Shown in pieces: positions 44,817-55,667 of a DNA stretch of 64,000 nt. The number at the start of each line of letters is the position of its first letter. The first letter of the stretch is position 1. Location: assembly GCA_012976225.1 (NCBI GenBank), contig JAAVVG010000015.1:1-64000 (forward strand), written 5' to 3'. Below the pieces are notes generated by a model. It made no database searches. It was given only the letters and a program-made list of their open reading frames with translations, and was not told where the DNA came from. A program made the translations under genes and the position numbers. The DNA comes from Golubevia sp. BC0850. Its lineage: Eukaryota > Basidiomycota > Exobasidiomycetes > Golubeviales > Golubeviaceae.

Positions 44817-46453
44817 TCACAAAAAGAACCTCCTAAATCCATATCGCTTCAAATGTTCCTCTTTCTTTCCCTCTTCCTTATCTCCAAAGCTAACCAATCT
44901 CAGACCTTTTTCGTCCGGTTTCCCAACCTTTATTGGACTTTTGTTGTTCATAGCTTGATTCTTTTCTACTTCAGGTTCGAATTTGATGTCCTCCTTTCCA
45001 ACCAACATCATAACATTTTCTCTCAATTTCTTCATCCAGGTGATTTTATCTTTAAGTTGAGAAGAAGTCACTCTACCACTCGTTGAAGGTGTACAAAAGA
45101 AGAGAGTGACTTGAGTCTGTGATGCGGAGGTTGAAGTTGGAGTCGAGCTTAGTACCTCTTCTGCCTTGATTTCGGCATTGGCACGAGCATCCCTAAGACT
45201 TTCTTTCACCTCTGTTTCGGATTTTTGCTGTTTATAGGATAGAGCTGACGTCTGAAGAGTACTTTCGGTCCCACTGAATCTGTTCCCTTCTTCAATCTTA
45301 ACAACTTGATCTTCATCCTCGATTCCATCCGAATGAACCAAACAGAACTCCATAAACCCATAAGCATTTCTTTCCTTCTCATGAAAAATCGGTAAATCAT
45401 CTTTGAGATCTGAATAGTGAAGATCTTCGTTGTCGTCGTCCTCCTTGAATAAAGTGCCTCTCTCAAATCGTCTACCATCTCCACCGTTCCTTGAGCTTTT
45501 TGTTCGTCCCAAATCTTGAGGTCTAAATTTGCCCTTGCTAGCTTTACCATAATCTTTTCGATGCTCTTGATCCGACTCTCTACTTCTCACCCACTTCTCC
45601 ACCATCCCACCAACTCCCTTTCCAACGAAACAAACCACCTTCGGTCTACATCTTTGAACTTTCTTCATGAATCCAGGAACTGATTCAAATAATTCTTGGG
45701 CGCTCAACCCAGTAGAGGAGACTGTAGGTCTCGAGCATAAATTCGTTAAGCCTAATTGAAGAGGTTTCAGAGTTGGGAAGAGATAATCAGACGATGGAGG
45801 TAGAAGAGTTGAGGTGATTGAAGAATGGAATAACGAAGGATAGAACTGGTTGGTTGGATGAGCGAAGTGATGAGATTGAGTGGCCTGGGAGAAGAGGGAG
45901 GGGAGGAGTGAGATGGATGACCAACAAAAGTGAAAAGGTGGAGAGCGTGGAAAAGACTGACTGATTGAATTCCTGGATTTATTCCACAAAAGAGAACTGG
46001 TTGGTGGCCAGGGGGAAAAGAGAAGGAGATGAAGGAGGGTCAATAGGCAAAGTAAGTGGATGAGTCAAAGACAACGACAACGAATGACATGAAATCTGTA
46101 CAGAAGCTATACTCACTATCTAGATTTTCAGCTAGAATATCAGGTAAAGGCTTCAAATGAGAGTGTAACTCTGGATCTGAGTATCCTTTCCTTTGTTTCT
46201 TCCCTTTCGAAGTAGAGAGTGGAGACGAAGATCTCTTTAAAGAACTAGGTGTACCGATTGCTTCTTCTTCTTTCGTCTTTGCCCTCCCATTGAGCTTCCC
46301 CGGAGATCTATAGTCCTTGAATTTGGATGTAGAAGGGGAGGAAGGAGAGCTGGAGTAAGACCACTTCTCCAGAAAATTGGCTGGGAGGGATGGCTTTGAG
46401 TCGTCGGATGACTCCACGTCTTGATCAGAGGTTGAGCTGGATCTGCTTTTCAT
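44817..46453 (-). CDS. Mismatch-specific uracil/thymine-DNA glycosylase (MUG/TDG type)
   Basis: Excises uracil or thymine opposite guanine to start base excision repair in the nucleus. Exons 46453-46117, 45996-45962 and 45884-44817 give 479 residues. The catalytic motif ILFCGINPGIQS is encoded by a 35-nt middle exon (GINPG at 117-121), followed by ATQSHHFAHPTNQFYPSLF, GLTNLCSRPT, KVVCFVGKG and a second motif CTPSTSGRV near 385. The N-terminal 110 residues are disordered and the region at about 210-380 is an acidic/basic insert. Intron 2 starts GTCAGT, as in chorismate mutase. Upstream open frames to 46758 lack a consistent start, so I begin at the ATG at 46453. The core is complete, so activity is expected. 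Confidence 0.92.
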
Positions 46454-46937
46454 TTCCTCATATGTATGAGGCAAGAGCTTTGCAACTGGAATGAGAGCTC
46501 GTCTTGGAAGGCTTAGACAGGACGGATATAAGAGCGGATGAGAGAAGAACTTGAAGGCTCGTCCAGGATTGATTTGCCAAACTGAAGAAGCCCCCTATTC
46601 CTGGCGCCTGATCTCCTTGTTCTTTTGGGACTTGAATCGGTCGATTTGAAGAGGGAAAAGTGGAAGTGAAGGCAAGCAACGAAGTGAACGCGGTTCTGAA
46701 GATTGTTCTGAAGCTTTGAGGTGAAAGAATCTTCTCTAGACTCCACCAGCAAAATCATAATCCTCTCCTCTTCTGTCTCTCTAATCTGCTCTTCTCTTAG
46801 TCAGCTTGAATTGAGATTGTAGATTAACTTGAACTTCTACTGCTAGTCAAGTCTCAGTCTCCACTTCAACTTCTTCTTGGGTAATCCTTTCAAGGTAATC
46901 CTTTCAAGTCAATCCTCCATCTCATCTCATTCTCATC
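46454..46937. promoter_or_regulatory. Divergent upstream region (glycosylase and TOM40)
   Basis: 484 bp between divergent starts. Open minus-strand frames here (to 46758) might hold a spliced N-terminus of the glycosylase, but none joins in phase with an ATG that I can find. Confidence 0.45.
46880..46907. repeat. Perfect 14-bp tandem duplication upstream of TOM40
   Basis: GGTAATCCTTTCAA occurs twice head to tail, ending 30 bp before the TOM40 ATG, so probably in the 5' UTR or core promoter. A third, degenerate partial copy (GTCAATCC) follows. Confidence 0.8.
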
Positions 46938-48766
46938 ATGACATCATCTCAAGTTCCACCTGCAGGATTCAGCCCTCAAGCTCAAGTTCCAACCGGAACC
47001 GGATTTTCAGCAGAGAAACCAATTAACATGGAAGGATATCCCTCAACAGTTGAACCAATCCCTACTACTTCTTCTTTCGGTTTCCTTCAACCAGTCGCAA
47101 ACCTTTGGTCTTCTTTTCATCAGCATAGACAGAACTTAGGTTTACCTAACCCTGGTACCATAGAAAGTTTACAGAGAGAAGTCAAAAGTTTGTATCTTGC
47201 TTTTTTTTTATTAATCATTGTCTAATAGCTATAGTTAGAAAGAGATGGAGAGCTCTTCCTTCTATCAGCCTCGCAGCACCTCTGTTCCCTTCTTCTAACC
47301 ACTATCCCTCACCTCTCCTCTCCTTCCCTTCCCTCAACAGTGACTCAATTGACCTATCATTTCGTAGAAGGAGCAAGAGCAGACCTAACCAAAACCATTT
47401 CCATCAACCCACTTTTCAACTTCACTCATTCCTTCTCTTTGGGTCAAAAGGAAGCTCCTCCCTCTTGGAACTTCAATGGAACTTATGGAGACGAGAGACA
47501 TTTCATGCAGGGTGGACTGGACGATCAATTGAATGTCAATATGAGAGCTCATAAGAGATTGAGTGAAGGTCATGTTTTGAAGGCTCAAGGACAGGTGAGT
47601 AAAGAGAGGAGGGAATTCAGACAAACGTTGAAAGTGAGAGTTAGGGAGGATCAGGTTAGGCTGAGAAATTTGGTAAAGCTTTCGGACTGAGACAAGAAGA
47701 TTGACAACAAAAGAGAGGGGTTCAGAGCCTGTCCTACTCGGATTTCTTCATGTCTTGAGCTCGAGATCGGAAGAAGGGCCAAAAGAGAGATGGCTTCGTT
47801 CGAGTTTGGGAAGACAGATCAGCCTCTAGATTTCGATTCTTGTTCAGTTTTTGTTGGAGATGTGAATAGATGAACCTTGTGGGAAAGCCTCAAGAATTTG
47901 AGACACCAAGCTTCTTCTCCCCCCACCTTCTAACATGCTCCCACCTCCCCTCTCGCCCTTTTCAGCTCGGTTCTCCAGGCTCTCAATCCCTACTTCAACT
48001 AGAACACGATCACACAGGTTCAGATCATTCCATCAATTTAAAAGCTTTAAACCCATCACCAACCGATTTCACAGGGATTTACATTGGATCCTATCTTCAA
48101 AGTTTGACCAAAACCTTGGCAATTGGAATCGAAGGGATTTTTCAAAGACCAGAAGCTGGATTGAGTGAAGCTACTTTAGGTTATTCTTTGAAATGGGCAA
48201 ATGAGAATAGAGATCAAATCGCAACTCTTCAATTTCAAGGTCAGGGAGTTCTTCAAGCTACTTATTGGCAAAAAGTTGCAGAGAAGGTTGATGTTGCTGT
48301 GGATTTACAGACCATTTTGGGAAGTAGAAGAGATGCTGTGGCTACGTTGGGTGGCAAATGGGATTTCAAAATGGCTACGTGAGTACAGATTTCTTTTTTC
48401 GGGGCCCCTTGATACACCTCTTCTTCCTGGAGAGGTTTGATTTAAGGAGAAGCTCCTTTTCGAGTCTCAAAGCCTGAGGTTCGCTGTTTGGCTGACACCA
48501 TTTCTATTCGTTACCTTCGAAAATCAACCCTTTTCAGTTACCGAGCTCAAATTGATTCTTCTCTCAAAGTCTCTTCACTTCTAGAAACTCATTTAGCTCC
48601 AACCTTCTCTTTCTCTGTTGGTGGTGAAATCGATCATCTTAAAGGTGGAGCTGCAAGATTTGGAATGGGAGTTCAATTCGAAACTCCAACTCCAGAATTA
48701 CAGGAAGCTGCTGAGAAACAAGCTCAACTTGGTATTCAGGTTGGACCACCTCGTGTTCCTATGTAA
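46938..48766 (+). CDS. TOM40: Tom40, mitochondrial outer-membrane protein-import pore
   Basis: Beta-barrel channel of the TOM complex through which almost all mitochondrial precursors pass. Exons 46938-47187, 47341-47594, 47966-48378 and 48538-48766 give 381 residues, typical of the family. A Pro-rich cytosolic N-terminus is followed by LWSSFHQHRQNLGLPNPGT and ESLQREVK, the conserved entry region. Barrel strands follow: MTQLTYHFVEGARADLTKTI, NFTHSFSLG, DERHFMQGGLDDQLNVNMRA, TDFTGIYIGSYLQSLTKTLA, LGYSLKWAN and FSFSVGGEIDHLKGGAARFG near the end. Donors are GTTTGT, GTGAGT and GTGAGT; intron 3 is long (371 nt). Phases agree throughout. No mutation of conserved positions noticed. Confidence 0.97.
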
Positions 48767-49463
48767 AGGATTGAAGAAATAAGGCTGAAGAAGTAATGGA
48801 ATTGGGAATTGGGAAGTAGGGCTTAAGAAAGAAAGGGAGTTGGAACTGGAACTGGAAGAGGACAAAGGAGACATTCAATAGACGATCGAAAATCGAATCC
48901 CTTTCAACAAACTTCATCAAAAACCAACAAGCAAGTTACATTTTCAATCATTTTATTTAAGTCCCAGTTTCGCTTCTTCGCAGCAAAGCTCTATCACAAG
49001 ATTGAAACTCTGCAACCATCATTACTTCACAACATTAAAAAAACAACTCCCCTTTCTGACACGTCTCGATCTTATCCTCTACTGGCTCATTGCTCTTCTG
49101 TTCTTTGTTTATTCGCTCACCCACTTGATCCTTCCCTTGAGTATTGAGTCTTTCCCTTCATTTGTCTTTGCTCTCTCTCTCTCTCTCTCTCTTGTCTTTT
49201 TAGTCCAAAATTCGTTCTCATGCAATAAATTCCACTACTCATGAAAATAGATTTGGACTTGATCTCCAGGTGTTGTTTCTTCTCCAAACGTCCTTCAAGT
49301 GAAGTAGGCTGCCGGATAACTCAAATTGAACCAGAAAAAAAGTAAATAAAGTAAAGACAGAGATCAGAGGCGAACAATAAAAAAGAGTGTGAAAATAAAA
49401 CAAGACAAAAACAAAACAAAACAAAAGATCTCTCCCCCTTTCCCCAACCTTATCCTCATTGCT
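48767..49463. other. Intergenic between convergent genes
   Basis: 3' flanks of TOM40 and the large serine-rich gene. Contains a CT microsatellite at about 49170-49191 and A-rich runs near 49380-49425. No gene recognised. Confidence 0.55.
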
Positions 49464-52400
49464 CTAGTTGATGATCCCTTCCACCTCATTTCCCCTCTCT
49501 TGCTGCTTCTCCCATTTCGCCCATCTAGCCTTCTGCAGCAAATGTTGACAAATGTCGAAGTCGGAAGACATTGACATGGAACTTGAGAGAGCATTTGAGC
49601 TATCCCCATTTGCTTGACCACCATCGAAAGCAGAAAGACTTTCATCTTCAAGCTGACTGTCCAGAGAAGCTCTGTACTCCTCAAAGTTGCTGAAGGAAGT
49701 CGGCTCTTCCCTCGAGTCCCATTCCATTCCATCGTTACTCTCTTCTCCTTCTTCTCGATTCCAAACTCCAGCACCTCCATACGATCCCTCCCCAGTGGCA
49801 TGCCTGGCTGACCTGACTTGAGAGCTTAAAGACCTTTGATTGAAAGAGTTGAGATCGAGAGTGGAAGGGAACAGCAAAGAGGGTTCGACTTCCTCTTTGC
49901 TCTCGTCGATTACCTTGAAGTCTCTTGTCAGCAACCTGGATCCTGGGTTCGAAGAAGGCGCACTTGAAATTCCATTTGAGCTTCTCGTTCTTTCTCTTTC
50001 CGAACTAATCTTTCTACTTCTGACCAAGGCTGGACTTGCGCAAGGACTTTCTCCACCTTCCGACAGACCAGTAGGACTCGGTTCTCTCCATTTTGGTTTC
50101 CAGCTCGATGTTTTGGAGTTTGAATCGGCCAATGAATCCTCATCTTCCTCGATCGTTGCTTGATGAAAGAGAGTGTTGGAACCACGATAGTGATTCGCGA
50201 AACTTGACGAAACTGGAGAGAAATTTGAAGAAGCAGAGGGAGATAGAAGATCCAAATCGATAGAGTTGTCGGAACCTTGATTCTCCAGAGGTCCATTACT
50301 CAAGCTTGCACCCAATCTAGACAGAGCGAAGGTTTTCCATTCCTCCAATTCCACAGTGTTCCTCGAGAAATCGGTTGAGATGTCAGGAGATCTGACAAAG
50401 TAATCTTTCGGGAGTGTCACTGAGTTCTGACGACTAGAAGCGATTGAAGAGATTCCAGTGTCCCTAGGTGGATCTAGATCGGGAGAGAATCGAGCTCGAT
50501 GAGGTAGAGGATGAGATCTTGGAGTTCTACCTCTTCCATTCCCAGGAAAAGAGAAGCGCGGACGAGAAGCTTCCTTCGGAATCGAGTCATCACCCAGAGA
50601 CATCCTCAAGGGGCTTGGTGAAGTACAACGTTGATCAGGGAATTTGAAGGGATTGACGGTGGGAGAGATCAAACCTAGTCCGATTGGTCCTGACTGGCTG
50701 GAAGGAGAGGAAAAGGTTGGAAAAGAGCCATCTCGTGGACTTTGAGTGGTTGATTGAGGAGCAGTGGAAGATCTTGATTTCTTAGGACTTTGAGCACTTG
50801 GTCTGCCAGGGGGGAATGAAGGATCGATGGGTGCGTTCAAACCGTCCAGAAAGTCGGCCAGACTTATTTTGGTGCGAACCGTCTTTCTATCCTCTCCAAT
50901 CCCTGGACTTGAGTTGAGCAATGGTGGACTGGTAGGAGGAGATGAAAGCTGAGACTTGGGTTGGCTTTGAGCTCGTAGCATATCTGAAGAGGCAAAGACT
51001 GATGCTTCTTCGATAGATCTTGGAGAAGTCGGGCGACCGAAGCTATTAGTTTTTGAATTCGAAAAGAGGAGAGGGCTAGTTGCTGGTCGTGACAATCCTG
51101 AAGAACGTCTTGAAGTTGATGGCGATGGATAGTTCCCTAAAGTCTCTCCGGAGCCCCATTTCTTCAATCTTTTCTGTTCACTTGCAGTCCTCTTCTGAAA
51201 TTGACCTACCAAATCCTCGAACTTGGTTGGAGTTCCGACTGAATCTCCTCTTGTGTCCAGGCTCAATCCAAGTGGTGAATTGCCCCAATCCTCCACCCAT
51301 TCCTCATTATCCCCACCTGGCGATCCCATACTGACCTCGGGCTTAACGAAGCTCAAGGTAGTCTCTTGCTTTGGCGCCTCTTTGAGAGCAGGGATTGGTT
51401 GAGGAGGTAGAGATGAAGAGCTTCCCTTCTGTTCGACGGCCTTCCTTTTGAAGATTTGAGACGAAGGGCCAGCTAGATTCATCATCGCTCCATCCAGAGA
51501 AAAGTCACAGGAAGGCATGAAGCTCATCCCCATCGCAACGCTTCTTGATCTCCTCTGCTCGTTCCAAGCGGAGGTGGTTGAAGCGGAGTGAGAAACGCTT
51601 GAGACTAGAGCAATCCTGTCATTTGAAGCTTGAGGTTCAGGATTTTCGTCTCCGAGTTTGACAGTTGAATTGAAGTTCTCCCAAGAACTCTCAGCCAAAC
51701 GACTCAGTCTCTCCAACTCCTCCATGTCGACCTCCTCGATCTCTTCCCTGAGGTTTCTATCGGGAGTATCCAAAGGCTTGAAAAGACTAGAAAGGTTTTG
51801 TTTCTTCCTCCCCTTGAGAGTTGAAATTTTGGCAGCTGATGTAGTCTTGGATCCAGTAGAGAGAGTCAGAGTGAACGGGAAAGAAGAAGTTGAAGCTTGA
51901 GAAACTGATTTAGGTCTTTGCTTGCTGTTGTTCTTTTTTTTGATTGATGAATCATTCTTCAAAGCAAAAGTTTGAAGTGAAACTGAGTTCCTTCTTGCCT
52001 TGATCGGGGAAGAATTGAATGAGAGTGAAGGAGAACAAGCCCTGCTGATTGAAGAAGAGGTAGTAGATCTTCCATCCCAACTTTCCAATCCGAAATCATC
52101 TCCATCCTCTATAGACTCTTCTTGAAAAGCTCTGAGTGAAGAAGAACCACTTCTCCAGCTGAAAGAGCTCCCACGTCTTTCACTCACACCCGAACCTTTC
52201 CTTCCACCTTCCCCCGTTCCAACACTCTCATAATCACTGACTCCAGTGCTATAATCATGAACACTGGAAGGAACGTCTGGGTTCTTCCTTTCATCAGCTC
52301 CGAGGTCCGAAGAAGTAGAAGTCGCACCGAGAGATCCAGAGTTCCTCCAAGTGACGTCTTGAGGATTCCTCTCTCTTGTGACGAGAGCAGGGCTTCTTCC

Positions 52401-54857
52401 GGTTAGACCACCGAAGTGGGGCCTCGTTAGCAGTGGAGTTGAGTTTAACAGATCTGGATCTTGATTTCTTTTCTCTGCTCCCTCTGCAGGAACCACTGCA
52501 TCTCCTTCTGATTCGCTTTCCGAGACTGACAGAGAATCCTCGAAGCTTGAGAATTCGTGTGAAATCTCGAATCCCATCGTCGTATCGAAATCTACTGATC
52601 TATTAGCTTTGGAGACTTGATCCGAAGACGCAACTCTATCTTTGACGTTTCGATTAGAAGAATGGCGAGACCGATTTGAAGCGAGGTTCCCATTGATTCC
52701 TTTCTTTGGCGTTTCTGGAAGAATGACGATCGAAGACTCTGATGGCTGGTGATTCAAGACTTGATTTTTGACTTTCTTGCGAGGTGAGATCGGAGATTGA
52801 AAAGCTACCGTTTTTGAGGCTTCTGAATTGTGAAACTTGCTCATAGCTTTTGGAGTTGCAGTAAAAGTTGAATCCGGTTCCATTTCATCGTCTCCGTCAT
52901 GATCTTGCTCTCCTGCAACGGACTCTAGTTCTTCTCTACTTCGATCCTCCACTAGAGACTGATTTGCGAAAAGAAGTTGAGGTGAAGTCTTCAGAAACCC
53001 TTCGTCGATTTCAGAATCTTGAGATTCGTTTCCATGAGTGGATTCACTGGAAGGCCCAGTTTCTGCCTCTAGAGAACTTTCCATCTTCTCATTCACTTCT
53101 ACATTGAGATCCATCATTCCACTTTTTTCTAATTGAGAATCTTGGATTAGATTGGCTTTTGAGAGTTCTCTAGACGGCTTGCGATTAGAAGAAGAAGAAG
53201 AAGATCTAGAGAATCTACGTCCACCTATGCTTCTAGCAGGCTCCGGAAGTTTGCGCTTTGAGGTAGAGTTTTTTGTTTTACTAGACTTGACTAGATCGGT
53301 TGAAGATGAATTTGAAGTTGAACTTTCGATTGAGCTCGCTACTCTGACTTCATTTTGTTGGACCATGAAAGTTTTCTCGAGATCCAACTTCTCCGAGTTC
53401 TCTCTGCTTCTCTTTTGACCTCCTCTCAAAAGATTGATCACGCCGTTAGATTTCTTGATTCCCTCAGCTCCATCATTCTTTTCCTTCTCTCCCTCCACGT
53501 TCGAATTCCCACCTGAACTCTTCAACTTATCAATGAAGTTCGAAAAGGTTTTAGAACTAGCTAGACCTGAGCTCTTGTTTGATTCCAGATTTGAAGAGCC
53601 ACCATTCAATTTGCAAGTTATAGAAGAAAGAGTCCCTGATCTTGATCTACCACCGGCTGCACTTCCAGATCTTGAGGCAGGTCTTTTGAATAGTCCGCCT
53701 TCATTACTCTTCGAACAATCATCAGCTACGGTAGCAGGTAACATCTTGATCATGTTCGAGTTTGGAAATCTGTATCGATCATTGAGTTCATAAGTTGAAG
53801 AAGTTGGACCTCCAGCAGTGAGGTCAATAGAAGTGGGTCTAACTGTCCAATCTTTAGTAAAAGATCCGATAGAAGTGTTTGAAATCGATCTAGCATGTTT
53901 CACTGAATGTAAACTTTGTTCTAAACCATTTGAAGAGAAAGAGCTAGAAATTTCATTTGCAGTCTTCGATCTCCTATGTTTCCTAAAATCAGTTTTCAGA
54001 TTCAAACAACCATCTTCCATTTCGATTTGAGTTTGAGTGTGTTCTTCCTCATCTTCCTTCTGAGTTTCCTCTTCTAAACTTGGTCTACCTTCACTAGTAG
54101 CATTGGTTTCAGCTTCAGACCCTCTTCTTTCCATCACTGAACTTTCGAAACCATATCCTATTGAAGATTCAGCTCCACAGCTATTACTGTTTGGACTTGT
54201 ATGACCACCTTGAGAAGAACCGCCTTGGTGGCTAGAACTCAAGTGACTTCCATTTGAGATCCTTCTAGCTCCACGATAGTCGGAAGAGTCTCCAGAGAAT
54301 CTAGGCATCTTGCGAATTCCAAGACCTGTTAAAAATTGAGAGGTTTCACTTTGAATGGAAAACATTGGTGAAGTAGGACTTGTGATTGATGATTCGAAGG
54401 AACTTGGACTCAGAATCAGTGGACTGAGTTTGGTTTGAAAGTTGGTTTCGATTCTTGGAATTGCTTGAGATGAGACGGTCATTTGAGTTGAATTGCTACT
54501 GTTTCCCTTCAAAGCATTCAAGTTCCCATTGGACTTCTTCCTACCGAATAGTTTGTTGAATGAAATAGATTTAGTTACTGATCTACTCCTGCGATGAGTT
54601 CCGGTCACCTCTTTCGATTGAACAGCTTCTCCCTCCCCCTCCCCCTTCAACTTTTGAACTTGACTCTTCTTACTAAAGTCCAAAGTTTTCAATCTGATTT
54701 CAGGTGGATTCGAGAACATTGGAAAGAAATCATCTTCTGAGGTAGTTGCTCTTGAAGATGGCAGAGGTGAATGAGAGAAGGTTTGAGATCTGACCCTTCC
54801 TTGAGAACGACGAGGGGAATTATTGAGGTCGTTTGATGTTGTTATTGGTTCTACCAT
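49464..54857 (-). CDS. Very large Ser-rich disordered protein, no intron
   Basis: One uninterrupted frame of 1797 residues, unusual in a region where nearly every gene has introns. Serine is by far the commonest residue, with many SP, SS and RRSRS-type motifs suited to phosphorylation. Basic clusters occur near the N-terminus (GTHRRSRSVTKSISFNKLFG, RKKSNGN). One segment is denser in order-promoting residues: MEELERLSRLAESSWENFN near 1090. Another (TKISLADFLDGLNAPIDPSF) lies near 1325, and a C-terminal helix ends KARWAKWEKQQERGNEVEG. I do not recognise a domain. The pattern suits a scaffold or polarity/cortex protein in fungi, but that is a guess. The start MVEPITTSND is the first ATG of the frame. 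It shares an 810-bp divergent region with ARL1. Confidence 0.85.
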   Translation of the reverse strand: MVEPITTSNDLNNSPRRSQGRVRSQTFSHSPLPSSRATTSEDDFFPMFSNPPEIRLKTLDFSKKSQVQKLKGEGEGEAVQSKEVTGTHRRSRSVTKSISFNKLFGRKKSNGNLNALKGNSSNSTQMTVSSQAIPRIETNFQTKLSPLILSPSSFESSITSPTSPMFSIQSETSQFLTGLGIRKMPRFSGDSSDYRGARRISNGSHLSSSHQGGSSQGGHTSPNSNSCGAESSIGYGFESSVMERRGSEAETNATSEGRPSLEEETQKEDEEEHTQTQIEMEDGCLNLKTDFRKHRRSKTANEISSSFSSNGLEQSLHSVKHARSISNTSIGSFTKDWTVRPTSIDLTAGGPTSSTYELNDRYRFPNSNMIKMLPATVADDCSKSNEGGLFKRPASRSGSAAGGRSRSGTLSSITCKLNGGSSNLESNKSSGLASSKTFSNFIDKLKSSGGNSNVEGEKEKNDGAEGIKKSNGVINLLRGGQKRSRENSEKLDLEKTFMVQQNEVRVASSIESSTSNSSSTDLVKSSKTKNSTSKRKLPEPARSIGGRRFSRSSSSSSNRKPSRELSKANLIQDSQLEKSGMMDLNVEVNEKMESSLEAETGPSSESTHGNESQDSEIDEGFLKTSPQLLFANQSLVEDRSREELESVAGEQDHDGDDEMEPDSTFTATPKAMSKFHNSEASKTVAFQSPISPRKKVKNQVLNHQPSESSIVILPETPKKGINGNLASNRSRHSSNRNVKDRVASSDQVSKANRSVDFDTTMGFEISHEFSSFEDSLSVSESESEGDAVVPAEGAEKRNQDPDLLNSTPLLTRPHFGGLTGRSPALVTRERNPQDVTWRNSGSLGATSTSSDLGADERKNPDVPSSVHDYSTGVSDYESVGTGEGGRKGSGVSERRGSSFSWRSGSSSLRAFQEESIEDGDDFGLESWDGRSTTSSSISRACSPSLSFNSSPIKARRNSVSLQTFALKNDSSIKKKNNSKQRPKSVSQASTSSFPFTLTLSTGSKTTSAAKISTLKGRKKQNLSSLFKPLDTPDRNLREEIEEVDMEELERLSRLAESSWENFNSTVKLGDENPEPQASNDRIALVSSVSHSASTTSAWNEQRRSRSVAMGMSFMPSCDFSLDGAMMNLAGPSSQIFKRKAVEQKGSSSSLPPQPIPALKEAPKQETTLSFVKPEVSMGSPGGDNEEWVEDWGNSPLGLSLDTRGDSVGTPTKFEDLVGQFQKRTASEQKRLKKWGSGETLGNYPSPSTSRRSSGLSRPATSPLLFSNSKTNSFGRPTSPRSIEEASVFASSDMLRAQSQPKSQLSSPPTSPPLLNSSPGIGEDRKTVRTKISLADFLDGLNAPIDPSFPPGRPSAQSPKKSRSSTAPQSTTQSPRDGSFPTFSSPSSQSGPIGLGLISPTVNPFKFPDQRCTSPSPLRMSLGDDSIPKEASRPRFSFPGNGRGRTPRSHPLPHRARFSPDLDPPRDTGISSIASSRQNSVTLPKDYFVRSPDISTDFSRNTVELEEWKTFALSRLGASLSNGPLENQGSDNSIDLDLLSPSASSNFSPVSSSFANHYRGSNTLFHQATIEEDEDSLADSNSKTSSWKPKWREPSPTGLSEGGESPCASPALVRSRKISSERERTRSSNGISSAPSSNPGSRLLTRDFKVIDESKEEVEPSLLFPSTLDLNSFNQRSLSSQVRSARHATGEGSYGGAGVWNREEGEESNDGMEWDSREEPTSFSNFEEYRASLDSQLEDESLSAFDGGQANGDSSNALSSSMSMSSDFDICQHLLQKARWAKWEKQQERGNEVEGIIN

Positions 54858-55667
54858 GATTCATGAAGAGAAAGAAGGAGGAAGCTGGAGAAGTTTGAAG
54901 AAAGGGGCTTTGTTTGTTGGTGAGTTAGATTCCTTGCTTGTGTTTTGTTTGAGGTTGTAAAGTGCGATTTGATGAGCGGGGGTTGAGCAAAATTGAAATG
55001 ATAATAAATGAATGTGACCAGGGATAACTTGAATATCCTTGCAAGAGGAGCAGAAAGAGAAGATGGAAGAGAGAGAAAGAAGAGGAGACAGGATGATCCC
55101 AACACTGACCGAGCCGTTACCAATTCGAGAATCGAATCTAGAATCGAATTATGTTGCTTGGCTGATTGCATAATTTGATAGTCTTCGAGCTTGGAATGTT
55201 TGAAACGTTGAAGGTTCGGGATCGTCCCTTCCCAAGTTCCCATACTGGCATGGCACGTCGAAACGAAGGGAAACTCGAATGATGGGAACCGAACGAGAAG
55301 CCGAAGATTGAGATCCTGACTGCGATACTTGAGAGATGGTTGGTCTGTAAATCAAGATCAAAATCCGAGAGTAGAGAAATGAGAGATGAGATCGAGAGAG
55401 CTTTGAAGGCTAGACAGCTCCTCGAGGATTTCGTAGAAGGATCAGCAGAGGGTTATAGAGGCTGGAGGAAGACTGCCTTGCCAACTTGTTTGAGACTCCT
55501 TTCTGATTTGATTAGCAGCTCTCATTTTACTTCATTGAAATAGCATTGTTTAGTCACTAGATTGGAAGTGAATTCGGGAAGCTGCTGGTGTTCTGGACGA
55601 GCATCTTTCGAAGCCTATCTGCAGTTCTGCACCCAACACTATCCATTTCCTATTCAATCCACTGCAA
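54858..55667. promoter_or_regulatory. Divergent upstream region (Ser-rich gene and ARL1)
   Basis: 810 bp between divergent starts. Short frames here have no motif. No defined regulatory site recognised. Confidence 0.5.

Noticed and set aside
46513-46758. N-terminal extension of the uracil-DNA glycosylase
   Set aside because: The frame cannot be joined in phase to the next exon and shows no motif.
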